Origin: Phormidesmis priestleyi Ana
GTDB taxonomy: Bacteria > Cyanobacteriota > Cyanobacteriia > Phormidesmidales > Phormidesmidaceae
Reading direction: 5' to 3'
Length of the DNA: 42,500 nucleotides
Assembly (NCBI GenBank): GCA_001314865.1
Contig: LJZR01000035.1
Coordinates: 1-42,500, forward strand
Positions 9,659 through 19,111 of this stretch are shown piece by piece. How positions within the stretch are numbered: position 1 is the stretch's first letter; every line of letters begins with the position of its first letter. A model generated the notes under the pieces. It was given only the letters and a program-made list of their open reading frames with translations, did not search any database and was not told where the DNA came from. The translations under genes and the position numbers were made by a program.

Positions 9659-9756
9659 TAGATTCTTTGCTCAAGCTTGTTGAATTCCGCCTTTTAGTGT
9701 CACATTCGGAGGGGCCAAATTTTCAGGCGATCACGATATTTATTTATTTTTAAAGA

Positions 9757-9841
<85 letters not shown>

Positions 9842-10006
9842 AATGGTTGATATCCGGTATGTTTTTACGATACCCGATAGGCTTGGCTATAGTAGCTTGA
9901 TTTGTCCGGTATCGTCTACTCTTTCAGATGGCTGCTTATTCTGCGGCTGCTTTTGACCTTGCGATCGCATTTTACCTTTTGCATAGCCTTAACTTTTGCG
10001 CAGCTT

Positions 10007-10939
10007 TCACTTTATATGCAGTCGGGACTTGTACTGGCTTGCTAAGTAAATAATTTCTTCAGAGATGATTTGAAAGGCTTCGTTTAGCCAGATGAGTATG
10101 ATGGATTCGACGATGCCCTGAGTCAGGGTGACAAGGGAGAAGCTGCGCTGGTTGCCTTGGGCTGTTTGCTCAATGCGAGGAACGTTGGCGGCGTTGAAGT
10201 ACAGGGTGCCGGTTGGATCAATGGCGACTCGTTTTCGCAGCTGAGTCGTATTGTTTTTGAGCTTGTGGTGCATGTGCCCAAAGGCAACTAGGGGAATCTT
10301 TTTGCCGGATTGCTGGGTGAGGGCGATCGCCTCGGCAAAATCAGGATCTCCATAGTCGCCGCTATGACTGCCCCAATCTTTGCCGCAGGGATCGTCGGGC
10401 TGGGCGCCTAGCCCATAGGGGCCGACATGGCCGACAAAGATCAGCGTGTTCTGTTCGGCTTCATCAGCGGCAGCGAGAATCAAATCGACCGATTCGTCGA
10501 AATTTCTGACATCGAAGCGATCGCGGTAGAACTTGCGATAGCGCCATTTTGACCCACCCCAGCTAAAGGGCCGACCGCCGACCACTGTGATGCCAAACTG
10601 AGGGAACTCACGCTTACCAAAGCCAACATGAGCTTCGCCGAGCAAATCGAGCTGTAGCTGTACCCAATCTTCTCGCCTGCGGTCGTACGGACAGTCTTTA
10701 ATCCCTTTATTGCTCGCTGAGTAGTAGGCATCGTGGTTGCCCATCATGGCGGCTTTGGGGACATCGACTGCGGCGATGGTGCGAACGACATCGACTGCTT
10801 CGTTGCCGTAGTCGCCGACAAATAGGGCGAGATCGACGCCGAGGTGCTTTAGCGCAGCATTGTCTGCTAGCTCCCACAAATCGTGAATGTCTCCGATGAC
10901 GGCTATTGTGGTGGTTGGCTGCTGCACAGGTTTTGTCAT
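10007..10939 (-). CDS. Calcineurin-like metallophosphatase (cyanobacterial TIGR04168 type)
   Basis: A 310-residue metal-dependent phosphoesterase. The first metal-binding block is VIGDIHD near 14-20, then FVGDYGNE near 40-47, MMGNHD near 65-70, the FVGHVG block near 168-173, and the last histidine pair in FGHMHH near 220-225. All standard metal ligands are therefore present. The layout agrees with the cyanobacterial and plastid-lineage family annotated TIGR04168, for which no substrate is established. No convincing Shine-Dalgarno precedes the ATG. It is divergent from the HAD-fold gene, with only 78 bp between the starts. Confidence 0.88.
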   Translation of the reverse strand: MTKPVQQPTTTIAVIGDIHDLWELADNAALKHLGVDLALFVGDYGNEAVDVVRTIAAVDVPKAAMMGNHDAYYSASNKGIKDCPYDRRREDWVQLQLDLLGEAHVGFGKREFPQFGITVVGGRPFSWGGSKWRYRKFYRDRFDVRNFDESVDLILAAADEAEQNTLIFVGHVGPYGLGAQPDDPCGKDWGSHSGDYGDPDFAEAIALTQQSGKKIPLVAFGHMHHKLKNNTTQLRKRVAIDPTGTLYFNAANVPRIEQTAQGNQRSFSLVTLTQGIVESIILIWLNEAFQIISEEIIYLASQYKSRLHIK

Positions 10940-11017
10940 GTTTGGGGTTGCTTCTCTAGCATAGCCAACTAAGGTTTATCTATACATTGTTCGAGAATTT
11001 GGGTGGAGGTTGTTGAT

Positions 11018-11761
11018 ATGGCTAACCAGATCGTTTTGACTGTTTGGGATGAGGCTTTTTTGGCGGCAGCCAATGAGGTTGCACTGCTGCGATCGGCGAT
11101 CGCTACGCTCAAGGCGAAAGGGGTCCCGGTGATTGCGTTTACGGCGGGCGATCGCGCTGAGCTAGAGCCCATTCGTCAGCAGCTGGAATGGACCGACCCT
11201 TTTGTGACCGAAAGTGGTAGCGGCATTTTTACGCCGGTTGGTCACTCCCCTTTTGCTGAAGCCTTAGGCGAGCTAGATGGCCCCTACTATGTGCAGGAAC
11301 TGGGCTGTCCTTATGTACAGGCTCGCGCGGGCTTGCGAGTGCTAGCAAATACCATTGGTCATCCGTTGAAGGGCTTTGGCGACTTTACGGTGCCGCAGCT
11401 GCAAAAGTTTTTGGGTATTTCAGAAGATGCGGCGCATCGGGCGAAGGCGCGGGAATTTAGCGAGCCATTCATGACCCCAAAAGCCGTAGCGCCTGAGGTA
11501 TTAGTACAGGCCGCTGAGGAAATAGGTTTTGGCATTGTGCTGCAAAGTCCAGAGGAAAATCGGTTTTCACAGCTAACAGGGGCAGGCGCAAGCGTCACTG
11601 AGGCTGTAAAGCAGGTGATTACTGCCTATGAGAAGGTCACCGACGACAGTATGCGGATATTGATGTTGGGTGATTTCTCTACCCCGTATGGCGATGCCCA
11701 AACGGTTATGGTTTCGAGTCCGGGTGAATGGGCTGAGACGGTCGTTCGCTGGGCTGAGTAG
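11018..11761 (+). CDS. HAD-fold protein, mannosyl-3-phosphoglycerate phosphatase relative, probably catalytically dead
   Basis: 247 residues from the ATG preceded by GGAGG at 8 bases; an in-frame GTG five codons earlier is less likely. The body follows the mannosyl-3-phosphoglycerate phosphatase/YedP branch of HAD proteins (GVPVIAFTAGDRAELEPIRQQL, KGFGDFTVPQLQKFLGIS, AREFSEPF). The catalytic motifs do not. Motif I, normally DxDGT, reads VWDEA, so the nucleophilic aspartate is a valine. The motif III lysine region reads SVTEAV. Motif IV, normally GDxxND, reads GDFSTP. The fold is likely kept while phosphatase chemistry is lost. The role is unknown; binding of a sugar phosphate or a partner protein is possible. 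Confidence 0.75.
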   Translation: MANQIVLTVWDEAFLAAANEVALLRSAIATLKAKGVPVIAFTAGDRAELEPIRQQLEWTDPFVTESGSGIFTPVGHSPFAEALGELDGPYYVQELGCPYVQARAGLRVLANTIGHPLKGFGDFTVPQLQKFLGISEDAAHRAKAREFSEPFMTPKAVAPEVLVQAAEEIGFGIVLQSPEENRFSQLTGAGASVTEAVKQVITAYEKVTDDSMRILMLGDFSTPYGDAQTVMVSSPGEWAETVVRWAE

Positions 11762-11772
11762 CCGAATATCTT

Positions 11773-11810
11773 AAAAGCACTGGTCAAAAGCACTGGTCAA
11801 AAGAACTGGT
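11773..11810. repeat. Three-copy 13-bp tandem repeat
   Basis: The unit AAAAGCACTGGTC occurs twice exactly and a third time as AAAAGAACTGGT, starting 12 bp after the stop of the HAD-fold gene. Confidence 0.9.
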
Positions 11811-11889
11811 GTAAGGCAGTTGATTGGGCGCGGGTAGGGGCGACGGGTCTGAGGTGAGCTTTTGGCTATGCAATTTTGGTGAATTTGAC

Positions 11890-11895
11890 TATAAT
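11890..11895 (+). promoter_or_regulatory. Consensus -10 box for nadA
   Basis: TATAAT lies 46 bp before the nadA start in an AT-rich stretch. No good -35 is found at the usual spacing, so the promoter may rely on an activator or the match may be chance. Confidence 0.4.
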
Positions 11896-11941
11896 TAAAA
11901 AATAGCAAATGGTAATACGAAACATTTAGAGAGGACATTCT

Positions 11942-12907
11942 GTGTTTGCGACTGCTAGCGCCACCGCTCAACCAACAGCGTTGCCAAAGGATCTTTTTGC
12001 AGCGATTGAACAGCTTAAAAAAGACCTGAATGCCGTTGTTTTGGCCCATTACTATCAAGAGCCAGACATTCAAGATATTGCGGATTATATTGGCGATTCC
12101 TTGGGGCTGTCGCAGCAGGCTGCCACGACGAAAGCCGATGTAATTGTGTTTGCGGGGGTTCACTTTATGGCGGAAACTGCCAAAATTCTGAACCCAGATA
12201 AGCTGGTGCTTTTGCCTGACTTGGAGGCGGGCTGTTCTTTGGCTGACAGCTGCCCGCCTGATGATTTTGCGGCGTTTAAGTCTGCCCATCCTGACCACCT
12301 CGTCATTTCATACATCAACTGCACGGCTGAAATTAAGGCCATGAGCGATATCATTTGCACCAGCTCAAATGCTGTCCAGCTGGTCAACCAGCTGCCGTTG
12401 GATCAAAAGATTATTTTTGCGCCGGATCGTAATTTGGGTCGCTATGTGATGGCCCAAACGGGACGCGAAATGCTGCTATGGCAGGGTAGCTGCATTGTGC
12501 ATGAGACTTTTTCGGAAAAGAAAATGCTGCGGTTGAAGATGGAGCATCCCGATGCGGAGATTATCGCGCATCCGGAATGTGAGGCGGCTGTGCTGAGACA
12601 TGCGAGTTTTATTGGCTCAACGACAGCGCTGCTGAAGTATGTGGAGCGCAGTCAAAGCGATCGCTTTATTGTCGCTACAGAGCCCGGCATTATTCACCAA
12701 ATGGAAAAGCAGGTTCCTAAGAAGCATTTTATTCCGGCGCCACCTGAGGCGAACTGTGCCTGTAACGAATGCCCCTATATGCGGCTGAATACGTTAGAAA
12801 AGCTGTATTTGGCGATGAAAAACCAGACGCCGGAAATTACCATTCCAGCGGCCATTCAGGATGATGCGCTAGCGCCGATTGTGCGGATGCTAGAGATGAG
12901 TGCGTGA
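11942..12907 (+). CDS. nadA: Quinolinate synthase NadA
   Basis: A 321-residue cytoplasmic [4Fe-4S] enzyme that condenses iminoaspartate with dihydroxyacetone phosphate to quinolinate in de novo NAD synthesis. The start region has the typical [19 protein letters not shown]. The three cluster cysteines are most likely C98 (GCSLADSC), C184 (SCIVHE) and one in the NCACNEC group at 272-277. HPEC near 210-213 is another family signature. The start is GTG, supported by AGAGAGGA about 7 bases upstream. No other NAD synthesis gene adjoins it. Length and all motifs are normal. Confidence 0.96.
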   Translation: MFATASATAQPTALPKDLFAAIEQLKKDLNAVVLAHYYQEPDIQDIADYIGDSLGLSQQAATTKADVIVFAGVHFMAETAKILNPDKLVLLPDLEAGCSLADSCPPDDFAAFKSAHPDHLVISYINCTAEIKAMSDIICTSSNAVQLVNQLPLDQKIIFAPDRNLGRYVMAQTGREMLLWQGSCIVHETFSEKKMLRLKMEHPDAEIIAHPECEAAVLRHASFIGSTTALLKYVERSQSDRFIVATEPGIIHQMEKQVPKKHFIPAPPEANCACNECPYMRLNTLEKLYLAMKNQTPEITIPAAIQDDALAPIVRMLEMSA

Positions 12908-12949
12908 TGGTATAGATGGCATAGAAGCTGACGCGGCAGTCTCACTTTG

Positions 12950-13005
12950 CAACTGCTACTTTGCAGCCGCTACTTTGAAAACATTCCTTTGCAACCGCTA
13001 CTTTG
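12950..13005. repeat. Four 14-bp units spanning the TerB-like stop codon
   Basis: CAACTGCTACTTTG, CAGCCGCTACTTTG, a diverged AAAACATTCCTTTG and CAACCGCTACTTTG follow each other in exact 14-bp register. The rightmost unit contains the stop codon of the TerB-like gene (complement of 12998-13000), so the units lie across its 3' end. Confidence 0.88.
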
Positions 13006-13477
13006 CCAGATGATCGCGTAGCTGAAAGGCCAGCATATCTATAATGTTGTTGCCGCCCTGACTGAGGGCGGCTGTGGCTTCCTGCTCGGCACGGCTGACC
13101 GTTGCTTCGGGTAGGGCGAGCAGGCTGACAAGTTTTTGATAGGCTTCTTGTTCGGCTGGATTGACGAGGGCTTCGTCGGGGGTGCGGGCGCTGGCGTTGA
13201 TGACTTCGTAGGAGAGTCGCAGGGCAACTTCTTTTTCGGCGTCGGTGGTGAGCTTGGCTGCGGCTTCTTCGAGCGGTACATTTTGCACGAAGTATTCTTG
13301 CAGCTGCTGCTGAAGATAACTTTGTTTGGCTGGGCTAGTGGCAAATAGCTGGCTGAAGCGGTTGACCATGGTTTCGACTTCTTTTTGCTCTAGGCTTTCG
13401 TCGGCCCAGGCCATGGACAAGACAACCCGTAGCAGATTCATCTGGCGCGGTGAAATTAAGGGCGGCTGAACGTTCAT
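12998..13477 (-). CDS. TerB-like helical domain protein
   Basis: 159 residues, mostly helical, with the pattern of TerB/tellurite-resistance-like domains: VVLSMAWADESLEQKEVETMVNRFSQLF near 18-45, and acidic residues at the usual possible metal site (ADE, E). Such proteins are widespread in cyanobacteria with no proven role; the tellurite name is historical. An AGAGG motif lies about 7 bases before the ATG. It converges on nadA, whose stop is 90 bp away. The stop codon lies in a 14-bp tandem repeat. Family call moderate, function unknown. Confidence 0.72.
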   Translation of the reverse strand: MNVQPPLISPRQMNLLRVVLSMAWADESLEQKEVETMVNRFSQLFATSPAKQSYLQQQLQEYFVQNVPLEEAAAKLTTDAEKEVALRLSYEVINASARTPDEALVNPAEQEAYQKLVSLLALPEATVSRAEQEATAALSQGGNNIIDMLAFQLRDHLAK

Positions 13478-13599
13478 TTTGGGCCTCTTCCGGAGTCTTT
13501 GTTTACTGTAGGAAGGGTGGCGACAAAATATGAAAACCGCGCTAAAAATTTAAGATGCTGATGCGAATTATGGTAAACGGCCGCTCTGATTGACTCTGC

Positions 13600-14310
13600 T
13601 CAACCGAGCTTGGATAGATGTCTGAGGCTTTTGATATCTAGCAGCTGAATGACGTTTCGGTGAGTGTCGATTTTGATCCAGTTGCGATCGCTCAGCTTGT
13701 CCAGAATTTTGGGGACTTCGGTGGGTTTGATGTCAGCGATCGCCGCCAAGTCACTCACCGGAATATTAAAAATTTCAACGATATTGTTGCGATTTTCGCC
13801 GTAGGCATCGGCCAAATCGACCAGTGTGTAGACCATTTTGACGCCGGGGGGCTTATTGCGCAGCTGAAAGCGCGTTTGAGTGTGCTTTAGCCGCTGCACC
13901 ATCAACTGGAGCATTCGGTGGTGTAGCTGAGGATCTTTGAACAGGGTTTGAATGAACAGCTGGGCTGGGATGCTCACAAGTTCTACCCGTGAGAGGGCCG
14001 CGACATCGGTTGATCGCGGCGACTCATTAAGGACAGCCATTTCACCGAAGTATTCGCCTTTTCCAAGGATAGCCAGGGTGACGTAACCATCGCCTGACTG
14101 GCAGCGAACTTTGGCCCATCCCGAGAGAATGAGGTAGACGGCGTTGCCCCAGGAGTCTTCCATGAGGACAGTACGGCCTGCAGGACATTCGTTAAAGGTG
14201 GCACTCTGATGAAGTGTGCTGAGCGTTTCAGGGCTGGCGGCTTTAAAAAGGGGAAACAGCTCGCTGAAGGCCTCGGGCGTTATCGGTAGCGGCAGAGCAG
14301 TCAGAGTCAT
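13600..14310 (-). CDS. Crp/Fnr-family transcription regulator
   Basis: 236 residues. A cyclic-nucleotide-binding jelly roll spans about 15-130 and includes GKGEYFGEMAVLNESPRSTDVAAL near 84-107. There a glutamate and an arginine-serine pair stand at the usual phosphate-binding positions. A long dimer helix follows, then a C-terminal winged helix (about 155-230) with the recognition region VSDLAAIADIKPTEVPKILDKL. The intact pocket makes cyclic-nucleotide binding possible but not certain. It lacks the cysteines of Fnr oxygen sensors. It stands alone, upstream of and on the same strand as the TerB-like gene, 122 bp apart. Targets cannot be inferred. Confidence 0.87.
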   Translation of the reverse strand: MTLTALPLPITPEAFSELFPLFKAASPETLSTLHQSATFNECPAGRTVLMEDSWGNAVYLILSGWAKVRCQSGDGYVTLAILGKGEYFGEMAVLNESPRSTDVAALSRVELVSIPAQLFIQTLFKDPQLHHRMLQLMVQRLKHTQTRFQLRNKPPGVKMVYTLVDLADAYGENRNNIVEIFNIPVSDLAAIADIKPTEVPKILDKLSDRNWIKIDTHRNVIQLLDIKSLRHLSKLG

Positions 14311-14405
14311 AGCACGAGCTTTACGAGGAGTAGCGCAGACGCGATTTGGCTTTAGCTTACCCAGGTGGGTATCACAAGTTTTCGTTGATGCTTAGAGTTT
14401 AGCGG

Positions 14406-15257
14406 TTAGGCGGGTTCGCTTTTGAATTTGGCGGCTCCAGCGGCAGCGATGGAAACGAGGAGGCAGGCGATGAGCGATCGCGCTGACAACTTTTCTCCTA
14501 AGATCAAAAATCCCGCCAGCACACCGACCATGGGCTCCATACTGAGCATGACCCCAAATACTTTTATCGGCATCGACCGCAGTGCAATCATCTCTAGCGA
14601 GTAAGGCACGGTTGTAGAGAGCAGGGCGACGCCTGCGCCCATGAGCATCAGTCTGGGATTCAAGAAGGCACTCCCCGCAGTGGTGATACCAATGGGCAAT
14701 AGCAAAAGGGAGCTGACCGCCAAAGCCCAAGCGAGCCCTTCTATGCCAGCAAACTTTTGGCCGACGTTGGCGGCGCATACGATGTAGAGCGCCCAGCAGA
14801 TGCCTGCGATCAGGGCGAAAACAATGCCCCAAAGGTCGAGGTCAGCGCCTGCTAGGGGTGTGAGTAGAATGATCCCAATGGCCGCGAGCATTGCCCAACA
14901 GCCGTCGAGCCAGCGTTGGGATTTAAGCATGGCAAGACCCAAGGGGCCTGTAAATTCTACTGCGATCGCAACCCCTAATGGAATCCGTTCAATAGCCAAA
15001 TAAAAACAAGAGTTCATCGCCGCGAACACCACACCAAAAACCACAATGAGCCGAAGATTTTGGCGGATTTGGCTGTTCCATTTGAATTGCCCCAAGCCAA
15101 AGAGAAGAAGGGCCGAAAAGCTAACCCGCAGCGCGACAACGCCCCAAGGCCCTAGATCATTGAATAGAGATTTAGCCAGTGCGGAGCCAAATTGTACAGA
15201 GAGAATAGCCACTAAAAGAAGGGCTGTCGCAGGCGGCTTGGCAGCAGTGAGCTTCAT
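14406..15257 (-). CDS. EamA/RhtA-type ten-helix exporter
   Basis: Inner-membrane protein of 283 residues with about ten hydrophobic segments in two EamA halves. The segment YLAIERIPLGVAIAVEFTGPLGLAM near 87-111 is typical of the RhtA group, whose E. coli member exports threonine and homoserine. The second half has the standard ALRSMPIKVFGVMLSMEPMVGVLAGFLILGE near 224-254. The probable role is export of amino acids or a related small metabolite; the substrate is not determinable here. It is divergent from the methyltransferase gene, and the 100-bp gap contains two 9-bp duplications (ATTGATTGC and GCTTATGCT). Confidence 0.87.
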   Translation of the reverse strand: MKLTAAKPPATALLLVAILSVQFGSALAKSLFNDLGPWGVVALRVSFSALLLFGLGQFKWNSQIRQNLRLIVVFGVVFAAMNSCFYLAIERIPLGVAIAVEFTGPLGLAMLKSQRWLDGCWAMLAAIGIILLTPLAGADLDLWGIVFALIAGICWALYIVCAANVGQKFAGIEGLAWALAVSSLLLLPIGITTAGSAFLNPRLMLMGAGVALLSTTVPYSLEMIALRSMPIKVFGVMLSMEPMVGVLAGFLILGEKLSARSLIACLLVSIAAAGAAKFKSEPA

Positions 15258-15360
15258 GTAGTCCTTATTGATTGCATTGATTGCTTTTCTCTCTCAGCTT
15301 ATGCTGCTTATGCTGCTCGCAAAAAAACTCTAATATCGAATCCCTCTAATACTATTGACT

Positions 15361-16185
15361 ATGAACGATGTAACTATGAGCCCAGAAGACATTAGCCAAG
15401 GACTGGCACAGCTAGAGCCCTCTATTCCTTGGGCGCATCATTTTGATCTGGGTTATGGAATAGAGGCTGTCTCACCCTCCGAAGAAAAGTTTTATAACAA
15501 AGCAGTTGGGCTCGGTAAGCTAGGCGAGTTGCTCAAAGAAGTTCTACCCTTACACTCTCGTAGAGGATCTTTAGAAGGCCTTAGTGTTCTGGATTTGGCC
15601 TCAGCCGAAGGCGTTCATTCCATTCGCTTGGCCCAAGCAGGCGCGCAGGTGCTAGGCATAGAAGGTCGCCAGATCTATGTAGATAGAGCAACTTTTGCTG
15701 CTAAAGTACTTGGCCTAGAAAACGTCAGCTTCTCTCAGGGCGATGTTCGGACGGTGAGCCCATCCCAAATCGGTACGTTCGAGTGCGTGATTTTCTCGGG
15801 TATTTTGCATCATTTAGGTCAGCCCTCTTTTGAAGGCATGCTAAAAACTTTGGCCTCATTGAGTACCGACACTGTTTTTCTCTATACACATGTCGCTACG
15901 CCTGCTTCGGTCGAGAGTTTTCGGCTAGAAGGCCCGGTGAAAACAGAAAGTGGCTACGAAGGCTACCTATACCGAGAACATAAAAACAATGCATCTGAGC
16001 AGGAGAAATACAGAAAGGTCAGAGCTTCCTTGGACAATACCTTTTCTTTTTGGGCAACCGAAGAGGCTTTAGTCAATGGACTGGTGCAATCTGGCTTTCG
16101 GTGTGTTTCAAAACTGTTGAAACCACACTTGTTTAGTTCGCCGGAGAAGGCCAGCTTTCGTCTGTTATTGGTTGCTAGAAAGTGA
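15361..16185 (+). CDS. Class I SAM-dependent methyltransferase
   Basis: 274 residues from this ATG; a TTG two codons earlier and an ATG five codons later are alternatives and no Shine-Dalgarno decides. The SAM fold begins with VLDLASAEGVHSIRLAQAGAQVLGIEG near 75-101, where the usual GCGxG is ASAEG. The acidic SAM-ribose residue follows (E in GIEGR), then QGDVR near 126, and the post-motif FSGILHHL near 144. The substrate cannot be read from sequence. The stop codon lies in a 14-bp tandem repeat that continues towards the convergent second Ycf46-type gene. Confidence 0.8.
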   Translation: MNDVTMSPEDISQGLAQLEPSIPWAHHFDLGYGIEAVSPSEEKFYNKAVGLGKLGELLKEVLPLHSRRGSLEGLSVLDLASAEGVHSIRLAQAGAQVLGIEGRQIYVDRATFAAKVLGLENVSFSQGDVRTVSPSQIGTFECVIFSGILHHLGQPSFEGMLKTLASLSTDTVFLYTHVATPASVESFRLEGPVKTESGYEGYLYREHKNNASEQEKYRKVRASLDNTFSFWATEEALVNGLVQSGFRCVSKLLKPHLFSSPEKASFRLLLVARK

Positions 16186-16226
16186 TTACCAGAAGGTGAT
16201 TGCCAGAAAGTGATTGCCAGAAGGTG
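16177..16226. repeat. 14-bp tandem repeat across the methyltransferase stop codon
   Basis: AGAAAGTGATTACC, AGAAGGTGATTGCC and AGAAAGTGATTGCC follow one another, then a partial fourth copy. The real stop TGA (16183-16185) is in the first unit; the period of 14 puts later TGA copies out of frame. Confidence 0.9.
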
Positions 16227-16239
16227 AATCTGGTTACTA

Positions 16240-16275
16240 GAGATAGCTTTAGGAATAGCTTTAGGGATAGCTTTA
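16240..16275. repeat. 12-bp tandem repeat across the second Ycf46-type stop codon
   Basis: Three units (GAGATAGCTTTA, GGAATAGCTTTA, GGGATAGCTTTA). Read on the minus strand each unit begins with TAA, and the first of them is the actual stop codon of the gene, so two spare in-frame stops follow. Confidence 0.9.
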
Positions 16276-17814
16276 CTTGACGCTGACAAAGCGAGATTGG
16301 GCGATCGCTCTTAGCCTTTGTAAATCTTCCCTTCGCGACACCGAAAGCGGCACTGTTGCCTTGATGGTGTTCTCCATCAAGGCGGTGTCTACTGGGCAGC
16401 GCTCGTACAGGGCATGGTACAGCGCTGTGATAATAGCCTGCTCAATTTCTGCGCCGCTGAAGCCGTCGCTAGCCATAACCAGTCGGGGGATGTCGAAGTG
16501 CTTAGGATTTTGCTTGTGCAGCGCCATATGAATTTGAAAAATGGTGGATCGCTCCTGCGCGTCAGGCAGATCGACAAAAAAGATTTCATCGAAGCGACCT
16601 TTTCGCAGAAGCTCAGGGGGGATCGCCGAGAGATCGTTCGCTGTAGCGACCACAAAAACTTCCTCTGACTTTTCTTGAAGCCAGGTTAAGAAAGATCCAA
16701 ACAGTCGCCGACTGAGGCCCCCATCAGTGTCGCTACTGCTTTGGCCCATGCTTTTCTCAATTTCATCGACCCACAGAATGGCAGGTGCTAGCTTTTCGGC
16801 TAGATCTACTGCCTGCCGGAAGTTTTTCTCAGAGCTGCCGATGTACTTGTCGTACAGCTTGCCGGTATCGAGTTTGAGTAGCGGCATTTGCCACTGACGG
16901 GCAATGGTTTTGGCCGCTAAAGACTTACCACAGCCTTGAATACCCACAATGAGGATGCCTTTGGGAGGGGTAAGACCAAAGGCTTTGGCCTCCGCGCTAA
17001 AGCCAGTCCGTGCGCGGTTTAGCCACTGACTGAGATTAGCAAAGCCGCCGAGCTGAGCCGTATTTTGCTCGGGTGGAAAGTAGTCGAGCAGGCCGGTTTC
17101 ACGGATGACTTGAACTTTTCTGGCCAGCACACGGTCAATATCGTCGCTGTTAAGTTTGCCATCAGAAATCGCGGCGTGGGCAATGACTTTTTTAGTTTGC
17201 TTGAGCGTCATCCCCTGAACGGCTTTGATGAGCTGCTGTGTATCTTGCGGGGTGAGATTTACCTGGACGCGACCTCGGCAAGACTGGATGGCGCTGTCAA
17301 TCGCTTTTTTGAGTTCGATGGGGCCCGGTAAGGGCAGATCAAAGTAGACGGCTTCATGCGCGACTTCCTTGGGTAAAGAGACTTGATCGCCTGTGAGGAT
17401 GAGCGCCGACTGATTGTAGCTGAGTGCATGGGCGACTTCTCTGAGCTGCCTGGTTACGACGGCGTCATCTAAATGCGCGGTGAAGTCTTTGAGCCAGTAG
17501 ACGCCTCGGGTAGAAAGGTTCTGAATATGGCGCAGTACCGCTAGCGGCTCAGCCGTTTCTTCAATGGTTTGACGGCTACTACCGGGCGGGCTGTATTCAT
17601 TTTGCCAGTGGTTGTTGCTGCCCTGTAGTCGGCCCATGCCACGGGCAACACTCCAGTCAAACGCCATTAGCTGAAGCTCACTGGTGGCTTTATCCAAAAG
17701 CGCTTGAACCCGCTCTTCTTCTACCGTTTCAATGACGATAACTGGATGAAAAGACATCAGCAGGGTTTGCAGGTGCTGAATACTTTGAGCGAATGTGCCT
17801 GAATTGGGAGCCAT
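16273..17814 (-). CDS. Ycf46-type AAA+ ATPase (copy 2)
   Basis: 513 residues with the same architecture as the copy at 3371-4882. A family-specific N-terminal half (starts near [16 protein letters not shown], 21-36) is followed by the AAA+ core. Walker A is GIQGCGKS at 291-298, Walker [10 protein letters not shown] at 346-354, and then come [21 protein letters not shown] and [11 protein letters not shown]. The two copies share the core but differ clearly in the first 250 residues, so they are old paralogues. It begins 58 bp after the AI-2E-type permease stop on the same strand, suggesting an operon. No ribosome site is evident before the ATG. ATPase activity is expected; the client is unknown. 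Confidence 0.9.
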   Translation of the reverse strand: MAPNSGTFAQSIQHLQTLLMSFHPVIVIETVEEERVQALLDKATSELQLMAFDWSVARGMGRLQGSNNHWQNEYSPPGSSRQTIEETAEPLAVLRHIQNLSTRGVYWLKDFTAHLDDAVVTRQLREVAHALSYNQSALILTGDQVSLPKEVAHEAVYFDLPLPGPIELKKAIDSAIQSCRGRVQVNLTPQDTQQLIKAVQGMTLKQTKKVIAHAAISDGKLNSDDIDRVLARKVQVIRETGLLDYFPPEQNTAQLGGFANLSQWLNRARTGFSAEAKAFGLTPPKGILIVGIQGCGKSLAAKTIARQWQMPLLKLDTGKLYDKYIGSSEKNFRQAVDLAEKLAPAILWVDEIEKSMGQSSSDTDGGLSRRLFGSFLTWLQEKSEEVFVVATANDLSAIPPELLRKGRFDEIFFVDLPDAQERSTIFQIHMALHKQNPKHFDIPRLVMASDGFSGAEIEQAIITALYHALYERCPVDTALMENTIKATVPLSVSRREDLQRLRAIAQSRFVSVK

Positions 17815-17872
17815 TGCAGAAAGGCGCGTGAAGGCTAATAAAATACGCTTTTAGTGTTCCCAGGTGCGACTG

Positions 17873-19111
17873 TTAGCCCGGTGTTTGAGGGGGTGTTTGG
17901 GAGGGTGTCTGTTGGGATGGGGCCTGTTGGGGTAGGGTCTGAGAAAAGACTGGCGAAGATGCTGATGACGTTGCTGATGACGTTGCTGATGACGTTGCGG
18001 CTGTTGCAACTGGGACTGTTTCAGGGCTATCAGGGCTATCAGGGCTAAGGGGTAACCCTATTGGGAGCAAGCGGCTATCAGAGGGGAGCTTCCAGCTGTT
18101 GAGAACGTCTTTTATCAGTAGCTCTTGAAGCCAGGTTTTGGTGATGACCGTCAGCGGCAGCGCGAGTAGCAGCCCTAAGAAGCCAAAGGTTCCTGCAAAA
18201 AAGATTTGGGCAATTAGGGTGAAGGCGGGGAGCAGCGAGACTTGATGAGCCATGATGGCGGGTGTGAGCCAATAGGCCTCGACCTGCTGAATGATGATGT
18301 AGAGGATAACAACTGCGATCGCTTTCCAAGGCTCGTCCGAAATCAGGGCGACGATAACTGGGAATGCCATGCTCAAGGTCGGCCCTAAGTTGGGAATAAA
18401 GTTGAGAATGCCTGCTAGCAGTGCATGGGCAAAGGCGAGATCGACACCTAAGACAATGAGCCCGATAAAGCTAAGCGCAAATACAAAGATAGAGCTGATG
18501 ATGATGCCACCAAGCCAGTTTTGCAGGGCAATTTCGCACTTTGCAAAAATGCCTCGAGCGCGCTGCCGGTAAAAGGCTGGAAACAGTAACAAGATGCCTT
18601 CTATATAAGCACTTGGATTGGTGAGCATCATAATGGCCAAGATACTCACAAACAGCGTTTGCAGGACTACCTTTAAAGAGGAGTTAAAAAACGAAAAGAA
18701 GTTACCAAAAACATCTAAAACTGCTGAATCGGGAGAGGTTAACCAGGCAATAAATTCGTTAAGCTCAGGCAGTCGGATGCGCTCAGGTAGTCGGGTTTGT
18801 AGATCGATTAACCGACTGGGCAGCGTTTGCGAGAAGCTGACGAGCAGCTCTATAAGCAGCCTAAACTGGTCTACAAATGGAGGAACAATTCCTAATATGA
18901 ATAGGGTAGCCACAAGGGCGGCTATGAGAATAGAGACCGGAATAGCCAGCCGATGGGGTACCCCGAGCTTGCGTACTAGTCGGGTGAGACTATTGAGCGC
19001 AACGGCAATGACTACCGCTGCAAAGGTCAGTAACAGCAGCGGCCTGATTTGCCACAAAATATAGGCTGCTGCTACAAAACACAGCAAGCTGACCCAATCA
19101 CCTAGCTTCAT
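17873..19111 (-). CDS. AI-2E-family (PerM/DUF20) membrane permease
   Basis: 412 residues. The hydrophobic segments fit the AI-2E transporter fold: two helices near 10-50, one near 57-77, a soluble middle (about 80-150), then a cluster of five or more helices to 335. The family signature GILNFIPNLGPTLSMAFPVIVAL is near 235-257. Family members export autoinducer-2 or exchange Na+/H+; in cyanobacteria the substrate is untested. AAGGAG lies 12 bases before the ATG. The last 60 residues are low complexity, built from in-frame tandem repeats (ATSS, PDS, PSQQT units), and are probably a flexible cytoplasmic tail. Confidence 0.88.
   Translation of the reverse strand: MKLGDWVSLLCFVAAAYILWQIRPLLLLTFAAVVIAVALNSLTRLVRKLGVPHRLAIPVSILIAALVATLFILGIVPPFVDQFRLLIELLVSFSQTLPSRLIDLQTRLPERIRLPELNEFIAWLTSPDSAVLDVFGNFFSFFNSSLKVVLQTLFVSILAIMMLTNPSAYIEGILLLFPAFYRQRARGIFAKCEIALQNWLGGIIISSIFVFALSFIGLIVLGVDLAFAHALLAGILNFIPNLGPTLSMAFPVIVALISDEPWKAIAVVILYIIIQQVEAYWLTPAIMAHQVSLLPAFTLIAQIFFAGTFGFLGLLLALPLTVITKTWLQELLIKDVLNSWKLPSDSRLLPIGLPLSPDSPDSPETVPVATAATSSATSSATSSASSPVFSQTLPQQAPSQQTPSQTPPQTPG
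17961..18047. repeat. In-frame 12-bp and 9-bp repeats in the permease tail
   Basis: GCTGATGACGTT occurs three times at 17961-17996 and CAGGGCTAT nearly three times at 18022-18047. Both lie in the permease reading frame and both periods are multiples of three; they encode the ATSS and PDS repeats. Confidence 0.9.

Noticed and set aside
11771-12298. 175-codon minus-strand frame
   Set aside because: It lies opposite the well-supported nadA start and has the arginine/glutamine-rich composition of an antisense frame.
14392-14832. 146-codon minus-strand frame
   Set aside because: It overlaps the EamA exporter in another frame on the same strand; histidine/arginine-rich shadow composition.
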